From Rhodocyclaceae bacterium UBA1310 (GTDB lineage: Bacteria > Pseudomonadota > Gammaproteobacteria > Burkholderiales > Rhodocyclaceae): a stretch of 10,849 nucleotides of DNA. This document shows positions 1-4,803 of the stretch, piece after piece. Both the position numbers and the translations under genes were made by a program. The DNA is taken from contig DBTS01000086.1 of NCBI GenBank assembly GCA_002307175.1, forward strand, positions 8,733-19,581, written 5' to 3'. The stretch's first letter is position 1, and each line of letters starts with the position of its first letter. The notes under the pieces are model-generated. The model saw only the letters and a list, made by a program, of their open reading frames with translations. It was not told the DNA's origin and searched no databases.

Positions 1-14
1 GTAAGATCATGAAC

Positions 15-29
15 AGCTTCTTAGAAGCT
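15..29. repeat. Short perfect hairpin downstream of the nitronate monooxygenase gene
   Basis: AGCTTC (15-20) and GAAGCT (24-29) form a perfect 6-bp stem with a TTA loop, about 33 nt past the stop codon of the minus-strand gene. No run of U follows on either strand, so it is at best a weak terminator and may be chance. Confidence 0.25.
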
Positions 30-62
30 ATCTGAGTATCCCTGCCAAGTCTGCCTGTGCAA

Positions 63-1232
63 TCAGGCGGTTCGCGATTCCACCTGCCCGGTCAGCAGCA
101 TTTCAAGCAGTTCGCGCACAGGGCGGATTTCATTGCCAAACGGCAGCAAGCCCTTGCCACGGAAGAACAGCCCTTGCGCGATGTCTCCCATCTGCGCCGC
201 AGCCAGCTGCTTGTCGATGCAGAACTGGCCGAATTTGGCGAGCTTGTCGCGGAGGCCGCACTGGAACAGGCAGTCAAAGTGTTGGGAGCAGGCACGTCCC
301 TGGGCTGCGCAGGAGGCCGCTTTTTGCAGCACACCTTCGCGCGAGAGGTAGCGATCGAGCCAGGTGGTGCGTACGGCACGCGCCGGCAGACCGGCCACAC
401 TCATGAACTCCACCACGTCCTCAGGCCTTGCCTCGGCGAGTACGCGCTTGAATTCCGGGGCAGCATCGCATTCCTGGGTGCACGCGAAAGGGGTGCCAAT
501 CTGCACGCCACTGGCGCCCATGCCGAGGAGTTCGCGGATGCGTTGCAGGCTGTTGATGCCCCCGGCCGGGATCAGTGGAATCTCGCCATTTTTCAGGCCA
601 AGTTTCTCCAGTTCCTGCTGGCATTCCGGCAGCACGGTTTCCATGTCGAAACGTTGGTTTGCCGTTTCGCCGATATTCGTAGCGCCCAAATGGCCACCGG
701 CCCAGCCCGGATGCTCCAGCACAATGGCATCTGGCAGGCGGTTCTTGCGCATCCAGCGCTTGATCACGATGCTCATGCCACGCGCATCAGAAAGGATGGG
801 GATCAGCGCCACATCCTTGAACTCATGTGCGAGTTCCGGCAGATCGAGTGGCAGCCCGGCGCCGACCACCACCGCCTGGGCTCCCGATTTGCAGGCCTGG
901 CGCACCAGATCGCCATACTGGCTGACTGCCTTCATGACGTTTACGGCGACCAGCCCGGCACCCCTGGCCTTGTCCAGCGCGGCCTTGATCTCGCGGTCCA
1001 GTGCTTCCAGGTTGGCCTTGTCGATCAGCTCACGGCTGGCGTTGCGCGTGCGCTCCATCAGATCCCCGTGGAGGCGACGCAAATCGATGCTGGCAATGGT
1101 GCCAACACCCCCCTCGGCGGCTACCGCTCCGGCCAGTTGGTGGGCCGAGATGCCGACACCCATGCCGCCCTGCACCACTGGCAGGAGACTCTTGCCACGG
1201 ATCGTGAGGGATGGAAGTGAATGCGTAATCAT
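63..1232 (-). CDS. Nitronate monooxygenase / 2-nitropropane dioxygenase family flavoprotein (389 aa)
   Basis: Predicted FMN-dependent TIM-barrel oxygenase of the nitronate monooxygenase family, which oxidises alkyl nitronates; the physiological substrate is unknown. Visible signatures are the N-terminal QGGMGVGIS stretch (residues 21-29), the AGGHLG motif holding the candidate catalytic His (H181), and a glycine-rich FMN-phosphate segment AGGINS...GASGVQIGTPF (about 223-249). The start at 1232 (MITHSLPS) is preceded by a good ribosome site, AAAGGTGG. A longer in-frame start at 1616 is rejected because it would run deep into rtcR. The C-terminal part holds an unusual cysteine cluster (C308, C315, C321, C325, then C338). 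The gene lies 103 bp downstream of rtcR on the same strand with no clear terminator between, so read-through is possible, but no link to RNA repair is evident. Family assignment is firm; FabK/PfaD-like relatives share the fold. Confidence 0.88.
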   Translation of the reverse strand: MITHSLPSLTIRGKSLLPVVQGGMGVGISAHQLAGAVAAEGGVGTIASIDLRRLHGDLMERTRNASRELIDKANLEALDREIKAALDKARGAGLVAVNVMKAVSQYGDLVRQACKSGAQAVVVGAGLPLDLPELAHEFKDVALIPILSDARGMSIVIKRWMRKNRLPDAIVLEHPGWAGGHLGATNIGETANQRFDMETVLPECQQELEKLGLKNGEIPLIPAGGINSLQRIRELLGMGASGVQIGTPFACTQECDAAPEFKRVLAEARPEDVVEFMSVAGLPARAVRTTWLDRYLSREGVLQKAASCAAQGRACSQHFDCLFQCGLRDKLAKFGQFCIDKQLAAAQMGDIAQGLFFRGKGLLPFGNEIRPVRELLEMLLTGQVESRTA

Positions 1233-1335
1233 GAAGCCACCTTTATGTTTTGATGGATATAGCTTATGGCACACACAGCATACGCTGCTTGACACGCCAC
1301 AAATCCGGGTGACAACAGTAATATTTGGTTCGAGA

Positions 1336-2925
1336 TCAAGACTTTGTGAGATTGGCCCAGTCCAGCCCAAAACGCGCCAGATACTTGCGCAGACGGTCAG
1401 CATCGTTGGCGACTTTCTTGCCTTCCCGTGACACGGCAAACAGCTTGCGCCCCGCTTCGGAAAGGCTTTCACTGTGCCGACATGTCTCGATGACAGTCGC
1501 AAGCTGGCAACGATCAAAGAGATCCAGCCCAGCAGCCTCCTCGCCGAGCACCTCATCGACGCAATCGCTGCCTGGCGTACGCACCCAGGCACGCTGCAGA
1601 CGGCTGATTTCCTCACTGGCGAGCGCTTCCGTGATGCGCCCGGATTCGGCCAGGGTGGCCATGCGCGTCACCGAGGCGCCTAGCTCACGGAAGTTGCCGC
1701 GCCAGGGGGCCACTGCCGAGCATGCGAAGGCCAGATAGCGGCGGCGGGCCTCCACATTGAAGCGGATGAGTTCCCCGCTGTCACGTGCGAAGCGCTCCAG
1801 TTCGTAATCCAGATTGGGTTCGATGTCTTCCGGGCGCTGGGCGAGGCCGGGCAGATCAAAAGTCCACAGATTGATGCGTGCAAAGAGATCTTCACGGAAA
1901 CGCCCTTCTTCCACCCATTGGCGCAGATCGCGGTGGGTGCCGGCGATGAGCTGGAAATCGCTGGAAACCTCGCGGTCACCGCCAAACGGGAAGAAATGTT
2001 TCTCCTCGATGGCCTTGAGCAGCATCGCCTGTTCGTCCAGCCCCAGTTCGCCGATCTCGTCGAGGAACAGCAGGCCGCCATCGGCCGCGCGTAGCAACCC
2101 AGGCCGCTCGGTCTGCGCGCCGGTGAAGGCGCCCTTGACGTGGCCGAACAGCGTGGACATCGCCGAATCGCCGCGCAGCGTCGCGCAGTTCACCTCCACG
2201 AAGCGCCCCTTCAGGCGCTGCCGGCCATGCTTGAGTTCGAACACGCGGCGGGCAAGGAAGGATTTTCCGGCACCCGTCGGGCCGACCAGCAGCATCGGCG
2301 CCTGCGAGCGCCCCGCCACCTTTTCGATCTGCTCGATCATGGCATTGAAGGCGGGGTTGCGCGTGGCAATGCCGGATTTCAGAAAACTCACCGTCTCGCC
2401 GCGCTCATGCTCGAAACGTTGTGCAATCTTGTTATAGCGCGACAGATCCAGGTCAATCAGCTCATAGCGGCCCACCACCTCGCCAAGTTCCTTCTTGCGG
2501 GGCGGCGAGGTCTGGATCAGGCGGGCCGGCAGATAGTGCGCCTCGGTGAGCAGGAACCAGCAGATCTGTGCCACGTGCGTGCCCGTGGTGATGTGGATCA
2601 GATAGTCCTCGTTCTCTGTGTCAAAGGCATAGCCACGCGCAAAATCGTGCAGCAGCGTGTAGACCTCCTCGAAGTCCCACGGATTACGCAATTCGATCTG
2701 CACCAGGCGTACTTCGGTCTCCGGCGACACGCTGCAGATGTCATTGCGAATGCGCTCGGCCAGATGCAGGCTGCGTGCATCGTGCAGCAGCTCAAGGCGG
2801 TCGATGACCAGATCCTCCTGCTGGCACAGGCTCACCGTCGGGCGCCACTTCTCCCAGCGGTTGCTGCCGCGCCCGGCGTAGTCGAGCTGGGTGCCGAGAA
2901 ATCCAATGACGACGGTTTTCTTCAT
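1336..2925 (-). CDS. rtcR: RtcR, sigma-54-dependent activator of the RNA-repair operon (529 aa)
   Basis: Transcription activator of rtc operons. Residues 1 to about 180 form the CARF-type ligand domain, beginning MKKTVVIGFLG and containing the HITTGTH segment (111-117) expected near the ligand pocket. The AAA+ domain follows: Walker A GPTGAGKS (215-222), the sigma-54-contacting GAFTGA loop (265-270), Walker B LLFLDE (285-290) and the arginine-finger region REDLFARI (344-351). The C-terminal 60 residues look like a helix-turn-helix DNA-binding domain. The length matches E. coli RtcR (about 530 aa). In the characterised Salmonella system the CARF domain responds to damaged tRNA carrying 2',3'-cyclic phosphate. 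The gene is divergent from the slipin-rtcB-rtcA genes, and a near-consensus sigma-54 promoter plus inverted repeats lie between them, as expected for a local activator. The ribosome site before ATG 2925 is weak. Confidence 0.96.
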   Translation of the reverse strand: MKKTVVIGFLGTQLDYAGRGSNRWEKWRPTVSLCQQEDLVIDRLELLHDARSLHLAERIRNDICSVSPETEVRLVQIELRNPWDFEEVYTLLHDFARGYAFDTENEDYLIHITTGTHVAQICWFLLTEAHYLPARLIQTSPPRKKELGEVVGRYELIDLDLSRYNKIAQRFEHERGETVSFLKSGIATRNPAFNAMIEQIEKVAGRSQAPMLLVGPTGAGKSFLARRVFELKHGRQRLKGRFVEVNCATLRGDSAMSTLFGHVKGAFTGAQTERPGLLRAADGGLLFLDEIGELGLDEQAMLLKAIEEKHFFPFGGDREVSSDFQLIAGTHRDLRQWVEEGRFREDLFARINLWTFDLPGLAQRPEDIEPNLDYELERFARDSGELIRFNVEARRRYLAFACSAVAPWRGNFRELGASVTRMATLAESGRITEALASEEISRLQRAWVRTPGSDCVDEVLGEEAAGLDLFDRCQLATVIETCRHSESLSEAGRKLFAVSREGKKVANDADRLRKYLARFGLDWANLTKS

Positions 2926-2942
2926 GATTAACTATCCAGATT

Positions 2943-2975
2943 TATATATACATAGATTTTACGCTAGAAAAACAA
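2943..2975 (-). promoter_or_regulatory. Possible sigma-70 promoter for rtcR
   Basis: On the minus strand a TTGTTT element (2975-2970) lies upstream of an AT-rich TATATATA run (2950-2943), 20-30 nt before the rtcR start. The spacing is longer than ideal (about 19 nt) and the match is loose. The inverted repeat at 2973-2986 overlaps the upstream element, which would allow autoregulation if it is an RtcR site. Confidence 0.3.
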
Positions 2976-2986
2976 GATTTTTCTTG
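2973..2986. promoter_or_regulatory. Inverted repeat CAAGA-N4-TCTTG, candidate RtcR upstream activator site
   Basis: CAAGA (2973-2977) and TCTTG (2982-2986) form a perfect 5-bp dyad centred about 113 nt before the predicted sigma-54 start. This is within the usual range for enhancer sites of sigma-54 activators. Assignment to RtcR is inferred from position only. Confidence 0.4.
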
Positions 2987-3001
2987 AAGGGGAAAAACCA
3001 T

Positions 3002-3030
3002 CTGTTTTTTTAAATCCCGAATAAAAACAG
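3002..3030. promoter_or_regulatory. Inverted repeat CTGTTTTT-N13-AAAAACAG, candidate RtcR upstream activator site
   Basis: CTGTTTTT (3002-3009) and AAAAACAG (3023-3030) are perfect 8-bp inverted copies, centred about 77 nt before the predicted transcription start. A third pair, CTAGAAA (2964-2970) and TTTCTAG (3040-3046), encloses both dyads. Nested symmetry in an otherwise AT-rich divergent region suggests binding sites for an oligomeric activator. A rho-independent terminator is unlikely because no gene ends here. Confidence 0.45.
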
Positions 3031-3066
3031 CGACGTAAATTTCTAGTTAGAGGTGTTTGCAAGTGC

Positions 3067-3082
3067 TGGCACGCTATTCGCG
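3067..3082 (+). promoter_or_regulatory. Sigma-54 (-24/-12) promoter of the RNA-repair operon
   Basis: TGGCAC (3067-3072), then 5 nt, then TCGCG (3078-3082) matches the TGGCAC-N5-TTGCW consensus at all but two positions, with the essential GG (3068-3069) and GC (3080-3081) exactly 10 nt apart. The expected transcription start is near 3093. It faces the slipin-rtcB operon, divergent from rtcR, which is the known architecture for RtcR-controlled operons. Transcription from here must cross the tRNA-like leader before reaching the first gene. Confidence 0.88.
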
Positions 3083-3111
3083 TTATAGACAGTGTCACAA
3101 GCTGAAGCACT

Positions 3112-3148
3112 GGCCCACGAGCCGGGGTTCCAAAGCCCCGCTGGTGCC
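3112..3148 (+). ncRNA. Imperfect long hairpin in the leader RNA
   Basis: CGGGG (3123-3127) pairs with CCCCG (3136-3140) around the loop TTCCAAAG. Below it, with small bulges, AGC pairs with GCT, CAC with GTG and GG with CC. The apex superficially resembles a T-arm, but the loop has eight bases and C at the position normally occupied by a purine, so I do not call it a tRNA piece. Confidence 0.5.
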
Positions 3149-3206
3149 GATGCGCCGGGAATGTCCTGTCGCGTGCCGGTATGCCGCCGCCAAGGTTTGA
3201 GGCAAG

Positions 3207-3251
3207 GGTGATTTCATCGGGAATTCACCGGGTTCGATCCCCGGATCACCA
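3207..3251 (+). ncRNA. tRNA-like acceptor/T-arm minihelix
   Basis: GGTGAT (3207-3212) pairs perfectly with ATCACC (3245-3250). A flawless T-arm sits inside: CCGGG (3228-3232), loop TTCGATC (3233-3239, matching TTCRANY) and CCCGG (3240-3244). Only 15 nt (3213-3227) replace the D arm, anticodon arm and variable loop of a tRNA. The 3' side continues A3251, C, C, T, one base short of a CCA end. The result is an 11-bp coaxial tRNA top half. Such tRNA mimicry is known in bacterial Y RNAs, though I cannot show orthology. Confidence 0.7.
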
Positions 3252-3254
3252 CCT

Positions 3255-3327
3255 AATTGGATAGCTCAATCAGGTAGAGCAGCTGACTTATAGCCAGCGT
3301 GTCGCGGGTTCGAATCCCGCTCCAGAA
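3255..3327 (+). ncRNA. tRNA-like element with UAU anticodon loop (tRNA relic or mimic)
   Basis: The tRNA layout is complete. TA occupies positions 8-9 (3262-3263). The D arm is GCTC (3264-3267) / GAGC (3277-3280) with loop AATCAGGTA. The anticodon arm is GCTGA (3282-3286) / CCAGC (3294-3298) with loop CTTATAG. The variable loop is GTGTC, and the T-arm is GCGGG (3304-3308), TTCGAAT, CCCGC (3316-3320). The nominal anticodon is UAU (3289-3291), which would read AUA, and the body resembles Lys/Ile-type tRNAs. The acceptor stem is eroded: A3261, G3260, G3259 and T3258 pair, T3257 makes a wobble with G3325, and the last two positions are A/A mismatches. One anticodon-stem pair is A/C and no CCA follows. 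It is therefore unlikely to be a working tRNA, yet the tertiary-core bases are preserved, which suggests selection as a mimic. Confidence 0.72.
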
Positions 3328-3341
3328 CTGTCTTTGGACAG
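3328..3341 (+). repeat. Small hairpin abutting the tRNA-like element
   Basis: CTGTC (3328-3332) and GACAG (3337-3341) form a 5-bp stem with loop TTTG, starting at the base after the tRNA-like acceptor strand. It has no U-tract, so it is not a standard terminator; a processing boundary is possible. Confidence 0.45.
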
Positions 3342-3358
3342 CTATTGATGCAGTACCC

Positions 3359-3393
3359 GTCGGTCGCGGTGTGCGCAAGCACCCGTCACCGAC
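3359..3393 (+). repeat. GNRA-capped stem with alternative long-range partner
   Basis: GTCGGT (3359-3364) pairs with ACCGAC (3388-3393). Inside lies a second helix closed by a GCAA tetraloop, in which TGC pairs with GCA around the loop. The same 3' strand, as CACCGACCCG (3387-3396), is also perfectly complementary over 10 nt to CGGGTCGGTG (3546-3555), about 25 nt before the slipin ribosome site. The two pairings exclude each other. Confidence 0.5.
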
Positions 3394-3402
3394 CCGATCG
3401 GC

Positions 3403-3542
3403 CTCCGGCCTGCGTATCTGGCAGGCGGTCCGGTGAAGAAGTGGGCAGCACGGTGTCACCTCCGCTCCTGAGGGCGGAAGGCCTGAAGCCGGCAACCTGC
3501 TGATCTCCGGCCTGCCCCCCGGATGGCGTCGAATGGCAGGCC
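3403..3542 (+). repeat. Duplicated hairpin module in the leader
   Basis: The 11-mer CTCCGGCCTGC occurs at 3403-3413 and 3505-3515, and TGGCAGGC occurs at 3419-3426 and 3534-3541. Within each copy they pair: GCCTGC/GCAGGC (3408-3413 with 3421-3426, 7-nt loop) and GGCCTGCC/GGCAGGCC (3509-3516 with 3535-3542, 18-nt loop). Because both arms are repeated, cross-pairing between copies is also possible. Confidence 0.6.
3461..3478 (+). repeat. 7-bp hairpin with CTGA tetraloop in the leader
   Basis: TCCGCTC (3461-3467) pairs with GGGCGGA (3472-3478), including one T/G wobble, around the loop CTGA. The stem can lengthen by two pairs if A3479 bulges. It lies between the two copies of the duplicated hairpin. 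Confidence 0.5.
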
Positions 3543-3592
3543 CGTCGGGTCGGTGCTGACCGGCACATATAAAGATGAACAGGGGAATGAAA

Positions 3593-4732
3593 ATGTTGAA
3601 GCGATTTGTGGTGAAGAAAAATGAACGTGGTGTGTTGTTGCGCGATGGCGATTACGAGCGGATTCTCAACCCCGGTCGCCACCAGTTCTTCGATCCGCTG
3701 AATCGCCTGTCATGCACCACCTGGAAAACCGATACGGTGATGAGTGACTGGGAACTCGTGGATTATCTTGAGGCGAATGAGAAGGCCACGGTTGAGGAAA
3801 ATTTCGAAACCATGCTGACGGCTGAAGATGAGGCTGGTTTACGCTATGAGAATGACATGCTCGTGGAAATCCTGCCGCCGGGATCGCGCCGGGTGTTCTG
3901 GAAAGGTGTCTGTAAGCAGCGGCTGGAGAAAGTGTCGTTGCAGAACGAGTACCGTCTGCCGCAGAAGCTTGCGGCCCGCCTGCAGCGTCCGGCGCTGAAC
4001 GGGCATGCAGTGAATGGGCTGGAAGGCGTGCTGATGGTGCAGACGCCGGCCTACAACGTCAGCGTGCTGCGTGTGGATGGGCATGTCGAGCGCCTGCTGC
4101 AACCGGGTGTGGAAGCCTTCTGGCGCTACAACCGTGATGTGCAGGTGGAGCGTGTGGATATGCGCCTGCAGAATCTCGAAGTCAGCGGGCAGGAGATTCT
4201 GACGCGTGACAAGGTTGCCTTGCGTTTGAATCTCACGGCCACGTGGCGCTATACCGATGTGCTGGTGGCTTTCGAGAAACTGGCGAAACCGGCCGAGCAT
4301 CTGTATCGCGAGTTGCAGTTGGGCTTGCGCGAGGCAGTGGGTACGCGTTCGCTCGATGAACTGCTGGAAGACAAACAGGTGATCGACGAGGTGGTTGGCG
4401 CGCATCTGGCCCGCAAGCTTCAGGGTTTCGGCATGGAAGTTGGTGGTGTGGGTGTGAAAGACATCATCCTGCCCGGCGAGATGAAAACCATTCTCGCCAG
4501 CGTGGTGGAGGCTTCCAAGGCTGCGGAGGCCAACGTGATCCGCCGGCGTGAGGAAACTTCGGCGACGCGCTCGCTGCTCAACACGGCAAAGGTCATGGAG
4601 GATAACCCGGTGGCTTTGCGCCTCAAGGAGCTGGAAACCCTGGAGCGCGTGGCTGCGCGGATCGACAGGATTTCTGTATTCGGTGGCCTGGATCAGGTTT
4701 TGAACGGACTGGTCTCGCTGAAGGCTGGGTGA
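3593..4732 (+). CDS. Slipin/SPFH (band 7) family protein of RNA-repair operon (379 aa)
   Basis: First gene of the operon. ATG 3593 (MLKRFVVKKN) is chosen because AGGGG (3581-3585) sits 7 nt upstream; in-frame ATGs at 3575 and 3587 lack a properly spaced site. The SPFH core runs roughly from residue 145 to 300 and includes TRDKVALRLNLTATWRY (204-220) and FGMEVGGVGVKDIILP (279-294). A charged helical tail follows (about 300-355), typical of stomatin/slipin oligomers. There is no N-terminal hydrophobic hairpin or signal peptide, so the protein is probably cytosolic or peripheral, unlike classical membrane stomatins. Two segments look duplicated: DGDYERILNPGRHQFF (18-33) and DGHVERLLQPGVEAFW (162-177). 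Slipins recur in RtcB operons, but their role in repair is unproven; an oligomeric scaffold is a reasonable guess. Confidence 0.85.
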   Translation: MLKRFVVKKNERGVLLRDGDYERILNPGRHQFFDPLNRLSCTTWKTDTVMSDWELVDYLEANEKATVEENFETMLTAEDEAGLRYENDMLVEILPPGSRRVFWKGVCKQRLEKVSLQNEYRLPQKLAARLQRPALNGHAVNGLEGVLMVQTPAYNVSVLRVDGHVERLLQPGVEAFWRYNRDVQVERVDMRLQNLEVSGQEILTRDKVALRLNLTATWRYTDVLVAFEKLAKPAEHLYRELQLGLREAVGTRSLDELLEDKQVIDEVVGAHLARKLQGFGMEVGGVGVKDIILPGEMKTILASVVEASKAAEANVIRRREETSATRSLLNTAKVMEDNPVALRLKELETLERVAARIDRISVFGGLDQVLNGLVSLKAG

Positions 4733-4743
4733 AATGAAAATAC

Positions 4744-4777
4744 GGGCCTGCTGCTGCGAGGGTGGCAGCAGGTTCCC
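4744..4777 (+). repeat. Stem-loop between slipin and rtcB genes
   Basis: CCTGCTGC (4747-4754) pairs perfectly with GCAGCAGG (4765-4772) around a 10-nt loop. GGG (4744-4746) can add pairs to CCC (4775-4777) across a TT bulge. It sits in the 71-nt gap, about 16 nt before the rtcB ribosome site AGAGGA. With no U-run it is more likely an mRNA-stability or processing element than a terminator. Confidence 0.6.
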
Positions 4778-4803
4778 GGACGAATAGGTAGTAGAGGAAT
4801 AAA

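Larger units (their letters stand above)
3093..3580 (+). ncRNA. Long structured leader RNA with tRNA-like modules
   Basis: Roughly 490 nt between the predicted start and the slipin ribosome site hold no convincing protein gene but many self-complementary segments. In order they are: an imperfect hairpin at 3112-3148, an acceptor/T-arm minihelix at 3207-3251, a cloverleaf-like tRNA relic at 3255-3327, a hairpin at 3328-3341, a GCAA-capped hairpin near 3369-3382, and hairpins at 3408-3426, 3461-3478 and 3509-3542. Base composition shifts sharply from AT-rich upstream of the promoter to GC-rich here. In Salmonella the homologous operon encodes Y RNAs whose domains mimic tRNA, so this leader may contain a processed Y-RNA-like ncRNA. 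The exact 5' and 3' ends of any mature RNA cannot be seen. Confidence 0.7.

Noticed and set aside
1267..1281. TGGCAC on the plus strand as a second sigma-54 promoter
   Set aside because: No GC lies at the required -12 spacing, and no plus-strand gene follows.
1233..1616. A longer N-terminus for the nitronate monooxygenase, starting at 1616
   Set aside because: The extension overlaps rtcR in another frame and has no family similarity; the internal start at 1232 has a strong ribosome site and starts with the family's N-terminal sequence.
1336..2925. CRISPR link suggested by a CARF domain
   Set aside because: The CARF domain here belongs to RtcR, fused to a sigma-54 AAA+ module; there is no repeat-spacer array or cas gene in the window.
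3255..3327. A functional tRNA-Ile(UAU) gene
   Set aside because: The acceptor stem has two terminal A/A mismatches and a wobble, the anticodon stem has an A/C mismatch, and no CCA end follows. I list it as tRNA-like instead.
3328..3341. Intrinsic terminator after the tRNA-like element
   Set aside because: The stem is only 5 bp and no U-tract follows, so complete termination here is not supported; the operon must be read through.
3253..3495. Minus-strand open frames across the leader (also 3386-3682)
   Set aside because: They run through the tRNA-like and hairpin segments, have no ribosome sites or recognisable protein motifs, and overlap the slipin start region antisense; they are chance frames in GC-rich DNA.
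2926..3600. Mobile element or integrated element at the tRNA-like site
   Set aside because: No integrase, transposase, terminal inverted repeats or attachment-site duplication is seen; the flanking genes form a coherent repair locus.
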